DNA of 64,000 nt from NCBI RefSeq assembly GCF_007655135.1, contig NC_045133.1, positions 23,781,845 through 23,845,844 on the forward strand. Reading direction: 5' to 3'. This stretch comes from Punica granatum. Taxonomy: Eukaryota; Streptophyta; Magnoliopsida; Myrtales; Lythraceae. The position numbers and the translations under genes are program-made. The notes under the pieces were generated by a model, which was not told the DNA's origin, did no database searches, and saw only the letters and a list, made by a program, of their open reading frames with translations. Below, piece after piece: positions 1-12,850 of this stretch (its first letter is position 1; every line of letters starts with the position of its first letter).

Positions 1-1146
1 AAAAGCTTCTTTTATCAAGAACTTTAATTACTAATTTAATTTATGTGTTCTTAGGGTCTCGGGCCAATTTGCCAATGGATGTCATGAGTGCCAACCCAAA
101 TTCCAACTCAATTAAAACTATATATCTCCATCGAAATCTCAACAAACGTTTAATATCGCACATTAATTAGTTTGGACAAAAACAATGTATAACTTACGTA
201 GACAAGGCTATTGGGCTCTGGTCCAAAAAACAATTTGTTTGTTTTTTCATGCCCCAACCTTGATTTAATTTAATTTTGTTCTTTTTTCCTTAAAAAAAAA
301 AAAGGGTCGGTCCTTAGGAAAGTTAGTGTCAGCTGTACTAAGGTCATCTTGTAAGTATCTTGATATATTGGTTCTCCATTGGATGGGGTTTTGATGGCTG
401 ATGAAGTTTGTTCTTAGAACCACTTGAACGTACGGTATTGTGGGCTACTTGAGCAAGTGGGCAAAGACATTCTCATCAGTTCACGTGCTTCTGGTGAAAG
501 TTTCCCTCCCATAGACGCAAGAATATTATTGGGGGTTTACATTATTGTCCTCTTTATTAATCCTAAGGTGTAAATTGTTTATATATATATATATATATAT
601 ATCGGCAAAACAATAATTCAATTTTATTTTTTTCGGTAGGATAAGTCAATTTTCTTTTGGATGGGCGAAACCATTGTCATTCCCATATATGTGGTGGCCT
701 AGTTATTATTTTGCATTGACTCGACGAATTATATAGAAAATTACATATTTATAGGCAGTGAATATTAGAACAAAATCTAGAAATAAATATTAAAGATTCA
801 TAGTAATAATATATAAATTAGATCTATAGAAACTAACTCCATTGCTCAATGAGATTTTATTTAAATATTCTGTTGCCTAAATTACTAAATGATATCTCAT
901 ACATTAGGCAGTACGTCTATCGGAAAGTAGACAGAGTGGCAAATAATTTCGAAAATAAGACTTAACAAAATTTTAGGTTACACTTGGCGTGCGTCCTATA
1001 AAAACTTGTTCGATCCTTTTTATTGGACGTTTCTAAGGAATACTTGTTCCCGGCCCATGCGATGCCTCTCCTGATGGATTTGTATTGATATAGTTTCTTT
1101 TCTACAGAAAAAAAAAAGACAACCATTTGAGAAATGAAAAAGACAA

Positions 1147-1178
<32 letters not shown>

Positions 1179-1322
1179 GTGCTTGGTGGAGATAAATGTT
1201 GCCATATTGGACACTAGACAATACGCTACAAAGACGAAGCTCATTGTATTGCACTATCAATCTTGCTATCTTTTCCGGTCAAAATTGAGAAATCTTTGCC
1301 AGCTTAGAGTCTGAGATATTAA
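1..1322. other. Gene-free spacer
   Basis: AT-rich, with (TA)n tracts at 578-602 and 1155-1178. Nothing coding seen. Confidence 0.6.
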
Positions 1323-1555
1323 GGCTACGTTTGGTTTCAGAATTGTATTTTAGAATCACAATTCTAACTTAATTCTACCCATTACAAAACAAAATAACTC
1401 ATACAAAGTCAAAGAGTGGGTCCCATTTATATTACTTTTTCCCATAACAAAACAACATAACTCTTACAAAGTCAAAGGGTGGGCCCCATTTATACCACTC
1501 AAAATCAAAATCAAAATCACAATTCTAAAATCCTACTATGAAACCAAACACCACC
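1323..1555. mobile_element. Tourist-like MITE (233 bp), TAA target duplication
   Basis: Inverted ends GGCTACGTTTGGTTTCA and GGTGGTGTTTGGTTTCA (reverse complement of the right end), flanked by TAA. Two internal copies of an ACAAAGTCAAAG(A/G)GTGGG(T/C)CCCATTTATA-type phrase. Fits the PIF/Harbinger-derived Tourist group. Related to the copy at 62184. Confidence 0.85.
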
Positions 1556-2056
1556 TAATGCTTTAGATGACGAGATAAGATTATATATTGTTAGGGTAGC
1601 TAATAATATAAATTAAGTATTGGCTCCGTAGTCATAATATTATATATATATAATATTTAGACGTTTGATATTAATTAATTGTAATTATTATTATTATTAG
1701 ATGTAAGCCTACTAGAGGGGAATATTGACCTCCACGTGCCTCGGAGTAAAATATAATATTTGCGGCGACGACTGTGTTATTTGATGCAAATGGTAATTAG
1801 TTTAATTTGCAATAAAACGAATTAATATACCTTTGGCCGTCGGATTTTATGACCACCAGTTTTATGTTCATAAGCAGGACAGAGCTCATGCATGGTGGCC
1901 AAATTGACTATTTCTGAATCATACGGAATTGCCATTTGTGATAATCCGTTTGGTGCAAGTGTACTAGATATTTAATTTCTTAATAAGTGAGTGGTCCTAC
2001 TACGTACAACACTAAGCTTCCTGAAAATTACGACCAACGGTAGTGGTCTAGTAATT

Positions 2057-2210
2057 TTTTATTATTATAAGAGAGACTCGTGAGCTTAGTATATTAAAAA
2101 AAATTCCTAAATATTTAATAAAGAGGTACGGATAATCCCACTGAGTATCGAACGTAGAATTTTTAATCACCAAACGAGAGGTGCGCCAATGCGCTATATC
2201 TTCTCTTGAT
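2057..2210 (-). mobile_element. tRNA-derived SINE (family B) with 18-bp target duplication
   Basis: Flanked by two copies of GGTAGTGGTCTAGTAATT (2039-2056 and 2211-2228). Read on the minus strand it has an A-box-like TAGCGCATTGG, a B-box-like CGTTCGATACTC, and a tail TACTAAGCTCACGAG followed by T-rich and A-rich runs. Length and duplication size fit a plant SINE transcribed by RNA polymerase III. Confidence 0.82.
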
Positions 2211-3117
2211 GGTAGTGGTCTAGTAATTAATAAGCTTATTTTAATGTGATTTAGTGAACCCAAGATCTTAAATTCAAATTTCCTATAGTGCAATGTCAAA
2301 AAAAATTACTAGTTGTGAGCTTCTTCGCTTAGGCTTAGAGGACACCGATTTCTGTAAATCATACTAGGCCTTTGATAGTGTTATACTGATGGAGTCAATG
2401 CTTGCACTGATTGTTCAGTTCGTTTGATGTATTTGTAATGAGTACGAGAGCTCGGACATTATATAGCGGGAACAGTAAGGTCATCGCTACTGCTGCCTGA
2501 AAGAAAAGCTTTCTGGAAATTAAAGGCTTCCATAACATACGCCTTTTCACTTAAGCATTCACTAGAGATCTAGAATGATTAATTGGCATGACAACAAGAG
2601 TCGATCTGGAATTGGGATGAGGGGCTGAGGATGAAGAGCGAAATGAGGGTGCGAAAACAGGCTAAGTTTTCTCAAAATTTACGACAAATACTTAGAAAAA
2701 ATTATACAAATAATAATAAATTCGAAAGGTTTATTGTCCATTTGCTTCCCTTATATTGCCCTTCCTTTTTTTCTTTTTATCGTAAGAGTGGCTTATGATT
2801 TAGTATAAAATATAAAATAAAGTGAAATAAATGGATGCATGAATTCCACGTATGACAATTGAATTCCTGACGTTTTGATGTTGAGTTGGTACATTTTGTC
2901 TCTACATCACACTTGATAATTTGCCAAAAGAACAAGACACCCACCTTATGCATATGTTAAGGAGAACCATTTTTTTTTCCCTTGAGCAATCTTAAGGATA
3001 ACTTATGTACAACCAAATATATAAAAACAAGGAAATTTTCTAAAGAGTGTGGCAAAACATATTCGGTTTAAGACGAGGGATTTCACTGCTCTTCATTTCT
3101 GTTATAGTCATGGATAA

Positions 3118-3300
3118 TAGTTCTTTTCGATATCCGAAATTTTAATGGGCTTTGACTATTCCGAATTCGAGTCGAGTCAAACCCACTAAAGAGTAAAACT
3201 TCATAGTCACGAATCTTCTCCATTCACAAAATTCAAATCTAAGATCTTGTTTAAGAAAATAGACGTCGAACCAATTGAAAGCAAGCAAGTTGGTTGGATA
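3118..3300 (-). mobile_element. SINE family A copy
   Basis: Minus strand: CAATTGGTTCGACGTC, TTAAACAAGATCTTAGATTT, CTTTAGTGGGTTTGACTCG, GGAATAGTCAAAGCCC, TTTCGGATATCG. Confidence 0.65.
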
Positions 3301-4003
3301 CTTGATTATAAAGAAAAACGAAAGAAAGGGGCACAAAAGGTTTTAATTATAAGATCGATTTAGTTTCTTGTTAGATTTTTCTTTTTAAATTCTCAGCATT
3401 GAAAACAGATGTGAATGCTAGGCTTGCATTTTGGTTTTCAAGTTGGATCATGATCCAACTCAATTTGATTTTATATAATAATTAAGTATTGACAAATATA
3501 TAAATGAATAAATAAATATATATATATGTATGTATATATAGATGTAAAAGTCGATAGAGAATTTATTAATAAAAATTAATTATAAAAATTAATTGAAAGT
3601 ATGAATGATGAATTATTATTAAATAAAAAATAAATTAATAATAATAAATTTGAGAAAAGATAGAATTGGAAATTTGGAATTGAATGAAGTAAAATTTTTT
3701 ACCTAGAAACTAAACAAATCTGAATATACATAAGCTAGGTGGCGACATGAGGGAGAATTGATGATGGAAGACAGACAGCCCCCAGAGCATCGGGAGGGTG
3801 TAATTTCATTTCTAGAGATTCCTGCAAAAACAAAAAAATATCAATCTTGAGCTCAGGGTGGGGAGCTGAGCTAGGCGGCACACAACTTGATGCATTGAGG
3901 ACGACAGAGACAAAAGACAGGCATGGCGATGGATGGATGGCGCCCTTGGCTTGTTCTCCTCTTCTTTCCTTGAAAGTCCACACACACACACACACACATA
4001 ACA

Positions 4004-4035
<32 letters not shown>

Positions 4036-4231
4036 TTGTAAATATTATCCCTTTCATCTCATTGTTGACCAGAGTAAATACAATATATGACAAGACATGC
4101 CTTTGGGATAACTCAATTTTTCCTCTGGAGTTACCGAAATAATTGTTTTCCTCCCTACGAGGCTCCATATGTATGTGTGCGTGTATATATATATATATAT
4201 ATGACTATTTATATCAAATAAAAATGGACCA

Positions 4232-4260
4232 GATTATTATTATTATTATTATTATTATTA
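4232..4260. repeat. (ATT)n microsatellite
   Basis: About ten ATT units in intergenic sequence. (TA)n tracts sit nearby at 4006-4031 and 4183-4202. Confidence 0.9.
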
Positions 4261-4898
4261 AGATTCAAATTGTTGGAGAAAATCCCTCATTAGGAGATTT
4301 ATCCCTTGGTAGCCAAATTAGAGTTGAATTGAATTACTCAAGTCCACCGATCTTTCAAATAAGAGGGTGTAGATCGAAAATAATTGTTGGGATAAAAATG
4401 CATTGGGACCAAATGAACCTGTCCCCAGTAGGAGACATCTGCAACCCACTAATCTATTTCTCTGTTCACTAGAGCCCTAACCAACTCCCCCTCATTACTA
4501 AAATGGATTTTTGGTTTAAGAAAAAAAGTTTTTAATTTAAATTTGTTGTCGTGGTTATAATACTACTGTCTTCTACGATTCCCAAGGCTTTTTTGGCGTT
4601 CCATTTCTTGGAAAATCGCAGTTCCTTTCCTCAAACTCAGAGAGAGACAGAGAGTAATCATATCCTCCATCGGACGTCAGACCTCTTTTGCTGCAGAAAA
4701 ATATTCATTAGTAAAAAAAAATGAAAATAATAACGTGACAATGTAATTGTTAATTAGACATCATAACATATACTCTCTATCTAGATTAACCAGCTTGCAG
4801 AAAAAATGGATGCCCTTCCCCTCTGGATTATCTCATCGGCAATGATCAAACCTAAAACTTATAGAATTTTGAAAATGTACGTAATTTTATGGATTAAT

Positions 4899-5068
4899 TT
4901 CACCATACAGTACGATATTTTGAAAATTTTCACCACATAACACGTATTGTAATAATTTTATCAAATTGCAAGATATTTTAAATTTTTTTCATAGCGTAGC
5001 ACAAAACGAAATAATTTCACCATATGGTACCAAATTTCAAAATTTTTTCATAACATAGCACGACGTTA
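4899..5068. repeat. ~59-bp tandem repeat, about three units
   Basis: Units beginning TTCACCATACAG, TTATCAAATTGC and TTCACCATATGG at 58-59-bp spacing. Each is followed by an AT-rich run and a CATA(A/G)C(A/G)(T/C)A(G/A)CAC-type phrase. Confidence 0.7.
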
Positions 5069-5139
5069 GTTTTCTTTAATTCAACCTCACAATCATAATT
5101 TTTTTAAATCTTTTTTCAATATAAAAATAAATTTTTTCA

Positions 5140-5335
5140 CATGATTTTTCTTAACTACCATTCAATTCAATTTTGTAATACTAAATTCTCTTAACTATTT
5201 ATTACATTTTCAATAATTTAAAAATACAATCATTACATTTTTATCTTCTTACTTATTTTAATTATTATAACCCTGCTTAAATATATATAAAAATATTTAG
5301 AGTGAAGTGAAGCTTAAATTCACCCCGTTACCAAA
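5140..5335. mobile_element. Degenerate MITE copy related to 14151-14388
   Basis: Shares AATACTAAATTCTCTTAACT and ACAATCATTACATTTTT-type phrases with the MITE at 14151. Ends with ACCCCGTTACCAAACG. The left end is unclear. Confidence 0.55.
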
Positions 5336-5552
5336 CGCTATATTAATAACCAGTAACTATTAAGTAGGAATATGCAACGATTTAATAAGAAACATTATGA
5401 CATCCTAGAATTTCTCGGTCAATAATGCATCATCATTAAAATAAGAAATATTATGAGCTAGCTGGAGAGAAGGACTACTCACGTGAGCATCACGACCACA
5501 TGTTGTCCCTCTCCACCTCTCTAAGACTATATTATTATTACATATGTATATT

Positions 5553-6470
5553 TGTAACATCCCGAAATATTTTTACTTGCTTATATACGTTTGTATTTTA
5601 TATAAACGTAAGTTGATGCTCACGTGTTAATTTTATCATAAATTTCAATTGGATGGCTTACTTTATATTTTCCGTCGATTTCATGGCGATGAGATCCAAA
5701 ATCACTTTACATGTGTCAAACAACCTTGAAGTTTAGTCGTTTTGCCTTAAACTCAGTAATTTCACCACAACTCATGCCTTTTCATTTCACTCCACCGCCT
5801 GACTCTTTCTTTAAATTAGTTTGTGTTCGTTCTTTCGCCCGGTTCATTCATTTCGTCCATGGCACAGAACGCGAGGGAGAGCTTGAGGGAGCTGCGACAA
5901 GAATTTTGAGAGGAAAGAATTGAGAAGGATAAGGATTGGTTTTCGATATTTTTATGTTCGTGAAATTTGTTACGGTGAGTAACCTATTCTTACTCTAGTA
6001 CTTTTATTATCGTTATTGTCATGGCCATGTCAATATTTCGGATCATACATATATTTTTCTACGATCGATTATGATATTTGTGAATGAGTTAATGGAGTTT
6101 TGAGATGTAGGATGAGATTGATGCAAATCGGTGAAACGGCTACTCAAAGCAAAGGCTGTCAGTGTGGAATCGCCTGTGTGGAGGTGGAGCTGGGAAGAAG
6201 CACATTACGATCCGAGTTTTGAAGGTTTCGACAATATTTTTATGATATTACTAAATTCGTACTATGATTCGGCTAATTTCAAGTTATGATTATTCACTAA
6301 GAGTGAAGCTCACCTCCAAGATATATTCTCTCAGTATTTTACAAGTTAAAATGACAGTGAATTCATGGCATTTTTTGGGATTTCGTTAGGTGGAATTTAT
6401 AATTTTGCTAAATATTCATTGTATGTATAAAAATTGATCCATATTAATCGATAAATTTTCAGATCTTACA
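5553..6470 (+). mobile_element. Solo LTR (918 bp) with ATATT target duplication
   Basis: Begins TGTAACATCCCG and ends GATCTTACA, so it has TG...CA ends with TGTAA/TTACA inverted termini. ATATT flanks both sides (5548-5552 and 6471-6475). TGTAACATCCCG-type openings are common in Ty3/gypsy LTRs of plants. No internal coding region or second LTR is present. The short frame at 5711-5923 inside is not a gene. The AT-rich duplication is weaker proof than a mixed-sequence one. Confidence 0.75.
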
Positions 6471-6475
6471 ATATT

Positions 6476-8271
6476 CCTCACTAGGTTAAGGCTTTCCATT
6501 AAAAAGGGAAAAAGAAAATAGAAAATTTGAGAAAATCAATAATTAAATTTTGCCCCAATAGTCAAATACATAATATAGGGGCGGTTCTGGTAGCCCCCAG
6601 TTGAGGCCTTGACTAATAAATATAGATAGATAGACGGTACATTATGCTTCTGTCTCTGGACAATCGATTTTCTTCCTTATCTTAATTACTTTTACTGCAA
6701 GCAGTTAATTTAGTCTTCGTCCCTACATGGACTATGTACAGAGGCGCCCAATTCAAAAACCCCCCTCAGCTATAGTTGTTGCCTTCCCAATAAGTCCCAC
6801 ATATATAATGAACTTCATGTAGAACTACAGCAATATTGCATTGGATTATCGATATCGCAAGGTAATAACTATTCACATATCCGAAAGGGCAAAAACCGGT
6901 ACTATGCAAGAATAAGAGAAGTTGGAATCTACGTCTTCTTGGTAGGTTCGGTTCAATCTTATGATGGGAGATTAGCCAAGATTAGGATAGACACATATTC
7001 ATATTACTAGAGACGACGTGACATACAATAATGGTTGGCCATCTTCGTTACGGTCGAGGTGATAGTCCGACCTCAATTAATGTTTGAGGCACCTCCAGCG
7101 GCCTAGCTGGTTAGTAACAATAGTTGAGACTAGACGGTATTGACTAGATTGATATGTTAAAGTTCTTCCAATATAAGAGAAAAATTATATCTTTTAAATA
7201 TAAAAGAGATTCATGGACAGAAAATAATGATAACGATGGAATGTATAAAGCATACAAAACACCTACACAAACAAGAATCGTGTAGCTCCCAAATGGGGGT
7301 GGAGTGCTATTATGTATCCTGAACCTTGTCTTTTGAATAAATTATATTTTTCAATTTAAAATATATAGAGCCCCATCATGCATATAGCCAAATGCAATTT
7401 AAGTCGGCCCCTACTCTAAAATCATATCGAAAGTAAATATCTCAAATCTCAATGGCGCATGCAGTGTATGCAGCTGCTAGCGGTTGGCTGGTGGCTCTAT
7501 GAATAGACATTTTATCCAGTTTTGTTTTAAATTTTATTTTAAGAAAAATCTGCCACATTAGCATATGGGAAATTTTGAAAACCTCTAATTGATCGTCTTT
7601 TCGTTTCCCTGCATCAATATAGATAATATATAGAGAAAAATTATGAAGAAATTCAATTAATAACAAATTCATTAATCAATAAATTATAATATAATAAATC
7701 AAGTGTAAATAAGATCCAGTGCGATTATAAAGCATTATTACAATTTACGTAGAAAATGACTATAAAAATAAAACCCATGCAATGCATAACGCATCATGAC
7801 TAATTTATATACATAAGTTCTCTTTTTCGTTGATGCCAGGTAATTTATTTTCCCATGCAACAGGTAATTTTTCCCCTTAAATAATCTCATGATTGGATAA
7901 TCTCAAAAATAAAAAATCTTAAAAGAAAGTGAAAAAGAACTCCCAAATAATGGACCTTATTGCAGTACTCATTAATTACGGGAAAACTCTCAAGTCGAGT
8001 TCTCTCAGGTTAATCCCATATGATCATGCATGCAAATTCGACGTAAACTCCACCCTATTTTGTCTCGTCATCCTACAGTCTTTGGACCTGCAAACGATGC
8101 GATTCAAAGCATTGCACAAAGCCACCTAATGGACACATATAAGAATAATGACTTGCCGTTTTCGGTTTCCTAACTGGACACATCACTAATTTCCTAACTG
8201 GACTAAAGTCCATTGAGATACTACCTGGAGCCTAATAAAAGATGAGGAAAGAGAGACAATAAAGGGGGTGT
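6476..8271. other. Gene-free spacer
   Basis: No frame above 76 codons and no family match. AT-rich intergenic DNA after the solo LTR. Confidence 0.6.
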
Positions 8272-8422
8272 ACCTGATGTAATGACACGGGCCTTCATTT
8301 GATAATAAAAAAATTGTAGGTTTGATTTTCTATTCGTATCGTATATTTTTATTAATTAAATTTTTTATTTACTTATATTAAGTTTATAAGCCTCTATTAT
8401 AATTGAAAAAAAAGGGGAAAGA
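8272..8422 (+). mobile_element. SINE family B copy, diverged
   Basis: B-box-like TAGGTTTGATTTTC, then an AT-rich body and tail TTAAGTTTATAAGCCTC followed by an A-run. Confidence 0.5.
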
Positions 8423-9599
8423 GAAATAAATGAGCACGATAAGCTCTTATTAAAGGCATAGACATACATTGGGCTTGGTCTACTTAATTGCAATTAATAC
8501 TAATCTACTGTCCAAGGCTAGGAAGGTTCATAACTTCATACTGGCAAAGATGTTTTAATTTTCCTGACATCAGCCGAATTTAAATGACAATATGAACAAA
8601 CAATTTTTTTGTTCTTTCCTTTTGGAAAATAATGTAAAAGGCCAAAAAAACAGTGGTGTACATGTACTACAGAATATCCTGATGCAGCGGACCAAGTCAT
8701 AGAATTTCGATCCTTCCTTCCATCTCTCTCTTTCTAGTACAGGTGCACATCCCTTATCAAATTCAACGGTGCTTCTACAGTGACCCTGGGTCACCGTAAC
8801 ACCCGCATCTCAGCCGTATATGACGTGTGAGGTCCGCGTCCCGCTCACCATCCAATGGCTGGGAGGGCAGGGTCATGGTGACCCGGGGTTCTCTTAAAAT
8901 TTTCCCAAATTCAATTGTGTCCATAATTTTACCTAGCTGTGGATTTTAGTATGCTGGAATGATGGATGAACATATATTTTATGAAATATGCTTCCTCTTA
9001 CGACTATCAATATTCGACTTCTTCATACTTGTTTGACAATCAATTTGGTGTTATAGAGTTTGGAAAAATAGAGTAAACTATCATTTCGGTCCCCAATATT
9101 TGAACCAGCCATCAACTTCATCCTCGAAGTTTCGGAGCCATCAATTTCGTCCTTAAAGACTGAATTTCTCATCAATCTAGTCCTTCCATCTAACCACGGT
9201 TTAATGAGACTTAACTGCATCCAAAAAATGATGTTTACTTAAATTAAAAAAACAAAAATAATAACAAAGAATCATAGTAACAGGAGGAAGAAGTTACAGA
9301 TAGGCTCTGTTTCTTAGTACACAGAGCTGCAAGGCAGGGCTTGGTTGGGGAGGGGGAAGATGGCCGGGTCCAAAGTGTAGCTTCATCAGAGGAAGTGTTC
9401 TTAGGTTCAATTATCACTGGTAGAATTTTATATATCTTTTTTACATATATAGGTAATTTATATATCTTTTTGTTTCACTTTCTTTCTACCCTTATACTAG
9501 ATTATGGAATCGAAAAAAACGTACCTAGATCATTGCAAACTAGGGGTGGAGTGGAGGTCAACCGCTAGATCGTCCGTTTTTCACCCATCAATCATCAGA

Positions 9600-9990
9600 A
9601 GATGGACGGAGAAGGAGAAGGAGAAGGAGAAGGATGGGAGTGGGGGCACACCATCGAGCTGTACTCAAAGGTGACGCAAGTTGCATCATATTTGGGGTGG
9701 GGGGGACATGCACCCAATCGAAGAATAGAAAGAAGTAAAGGAGAAGGACTGTTGGCCGCTGCGGGCCCCACGGCCAGCGCTGTCGGCAAAGAGGAGGCGA
9801 CCATACATTAGTCCCCCCCTTATTCAAACAATTTTGAACGCTTGTGTCGTGGTCTTCCGATGGGGTGCCGCCACACACAGTACCGTCAGACCACCGCACA
9901 CCCACGGCGGTGGGGCCACTCTTCGCCCCTTCTCCCGCCGTGGTGTGGTGGTGGCCCCCACTTCCTGTCCTTCATTTCTGTGTGAGTCGC
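9600..9990. other. GC-rich island without a recognisable gene
   Basis: Starts with a (GGAGAA)n run (9607-9634), followed by GC-rich sequence with CACCGCACACCCACGG and GGCGGTGGGGCC, a weak self-complementary region. Open frames of 65-105 codons exist in several phases on both strands, which is what GC-rich DNA with few stops gives by chance. No family match. A similar GC-rich, GA-containing block occurs at 63290-63550. Confidence 0.5.
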
Positions 9991-10840
9991 GTTCGGTGAT
10001 CTTTTCCATAGGGATAAACGACATGAAATATTTAAAATGAAGTCTATCTTTGCCATTATTTACTTGATAATATTTACTCTTGGCCATTATTTATTTGATA
10101 GTAATAGACTGTCGGTGAATTTTTTTTTATAAGTAAATTAATGTCTCTTAAACTTTTACTAAGTTTATACGAACTTTGAACCCATTTCTATTCAAAAAAA
10201 CAAATAAGTCTCTCTTATTTAGTAAGGATCAAATATTAATTAAGGCATATACTTTCCACTCGGAACACAAAACAATCAAGGAGTAAAAGATAACCAGTGA
10301 AATAGTTCAAATTGTTACGTCATGGGTTCATAATCGCAATCTAAGCTTATATATTATTTAGGCTCGAAATGCATGTCATTTTAGTTTAAGTATCGTAGAA
10401 AAGTCTAATAACTCTTGTTATTGGATAAATATTTTTCGGAGCATCACTAGTTCTAGAGAAGAGTTATTCCGTTTGATAACCTAAAGCGAACCAGGTCTCC
10501 CACTAAGGTGAAAATCCCCTCAGGGTCAAACATGTGTAGGATTATTCCCATAAATCTTCCAGGCCGAGCGTGGATATCCCATCTTTAATTAGTTTGATGA
10601 GGGATTAATCGAGGCACGTACAAGCTGATGCGATCACCATAATACATATACATATATATATATATATATCCACATGTGTAAGTGGCTTTTCATTATTAAA
10701 AAATATTCAGCTTAACTAGAAGTAAAACGATTTCAAAACAAAATATCTATACCACGTGAATTTGGAGGGCAAAAGTTGACTCTTGCACTCGAGAGGGCTA
10801 CGTGTACACTTCCAACACCACATTTTGCGAGAGGACGTAC

Positions 10841-10869
10841 TCTATATATATATATATATATATATATAT
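10841..10869. repeat. (TA)n microsatellite
   Basis: Long TA run in spacer. Similar TA runs occur at 578-602, 1155-1178, 10648-10668 and 42059-42076. Confidence 0.9.
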
Positions 10870-12648
10870 CTCCCCTTTGGACCGTGTCCTATGAATAGGG
10901 ACAATCACATGGGTTTTACATTGAGCATCCAAAGGTGGGAAATGCAAATAAAGAGATCCTACAAATCCTTTGATGTAAAGAGGGAGAAGAAAAAGAATAA
11001 ATGCACAGAGGAAAAGGGTGAGAGCAAGAAGTGAGGTGGGGTCGAGGGAGTACAAGAGCAGCGTTGACACATCAACGTCAAATGGTACCCAACCTGACCT
11101 GTCTCCCTATAAGGATAAATGTTATTAGTTCATTCTCTATTATCATCTCCTACTATAGCTAGCTCCCGATTACTTTACAGTGTCGCATATTATTACAGTA
11201 AAATATACACAATAAATTACATAACTTTACTATGTAATAAATTATCGTCCATTGCCAATCAATTAATATTTTTTAATTTATATAGTTATAGTAGTGGTAA
11301 GTAGAATCCGTGAACTCCTTTTTTCCTTTTATTGAAATTCTGAGGTGCTTTACGGATTGAACAGATCCATGTAAATTTGTTCCAACCACATAATATTTAA
11401 TGAATATAAACCATTATATTGCAGATAAAAATCATTCACTTACTCAAAAAAAGTTTATTTTTCAAAAATATAACCGTGATTATGTAGAATGATAAGTTTA
11501 ATTTTTGGGAGGGAATCCGAGATGATGGTGAGATATCCATTCGCTTTATTTTGCTCTTTTCAATTTTCTTTTTAATTCAAATGTAGTTTGTCTGTAATGT
11601 CTTCTGTTCTGCCTTTATATTTGCCACTTTTTAATTTATTGCATATTTTTACATTTATTTACCTCGACTTGTCTTCTCCAGGGTGCAAATGCTTTCCTTT
11701 CACGCGCTAACCCCTCTTTGATTTTATGCATCTTGTCGTCTTATGCCACCCTATCTCTCTCGTCGCCTCTCCTTGCTCATCTATATATACGTATATACAC
11801 ATACATACATATATATATAAATCATGTATGTATACATTTGTTCAAGCAAAAAAAAAAAGTAACATGTAATGTATATATTTATTGTGAGATATATAACTTT
11901 TTTTTTGTCAAGAGTCGAATGTCCATTAATGACAAAAACAGGTACATCTGTGAAAGATAAAAAAAAAATAGCATATCTATGTAGACCACTACAAAGAAAA
12001 ATATAATTAATAGTCATAGATACATTTGTAGAAATCATTCTAGTTATTATAGTTTGTTATCAATTTTTTGCGATTAAACTCTTTATGGATCCCAGTGAAA
12101 ATCAGTAATGTATAACACGATCCACATAGAGACTGCTTCAAAGGGAAGCAGAGCTAAGAGGAGTTTTGGAACGATATCTAACGCAAAAACCCTCCACTGA
12201 TCATACATCTTGATCAAATCAAATAACCAATTCTTAAACAACCAAATCCCTTAAAATTAAAATCAAATCAGCAAGGTACCTTTGATTGGTTCAAACTAGC
12301 AGCAACGTAACTAATCAAAACCAGCTAGACTATCAAATCAAAATACCAAGCTTTCTTGATCAGTTCATACCAACAAATGTAGCCGGGGGAGCCGAAACCT
12401 GTTCAAACCAACAACAAAAAAACGCGGCCACAAAAAGTCAGTTGTGCAAGCGGTTGGTACGATCGATTGAGCCAGGAGTCTAATCGGGGGATTCTATCGC
12501 AGGGGCGATGACGGTTGTCTGCAGAGTAGAAGATGCCATCTAAGAAGGGGAGTATCAAATAGTCAGGGAGGCGAGGTGGGGGCGACACTGCTATTTCATT
12601 GATGCCAGAGGTTCTGGGTGTATGCAGGATTCAAATTATGCTTCTCAG

Positions 12649-12850
12649 CAGGGTGGAGCCAGCATATTAGCAGGGGGCAATTGCCCCCCTGAACTTTAAA
12701 TTTTTTAAAATTTTACCTCAAAAATAAGTTTATTGTAACATTTTTGCTCCCCTTGCCCCCCTGAACTTTGAATTTTTAAAATTTTACCCCAAAATTATAT
12801 TTATTATAATATTTTTGCCCCCCTCGACAGAAATCCTGGCTTCGCCCCTG
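12649..12850. mobile_element. hAT-type MITE (202 bp) with 8-bp target duplication
   Basis: Ends CAGGGTGGAGCCAGC and (reverse complement) CAGGGGCGAAGCCAGG. CTTCTCAG flanks both sides (12641-12648 and 12851-12858). An 8-bp duplication and CAGGGG-type ends fit hAT. The interior has two ~65-bp repeats starting GCCCCCCTGAACTTT. Confidence 0.88.

Larger units (their letters stand above)
8423..12640. other. Gene-free spacer with repeats
   Basis: Holds a partly self-complementary GTGACCC...GGGTCAC stretch (8780-8885), degenerate GTCCTTAAA-type phrases (9080-9200), the GC-rich island and TA tracts. No gene recognised. Confidence 0.55.
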
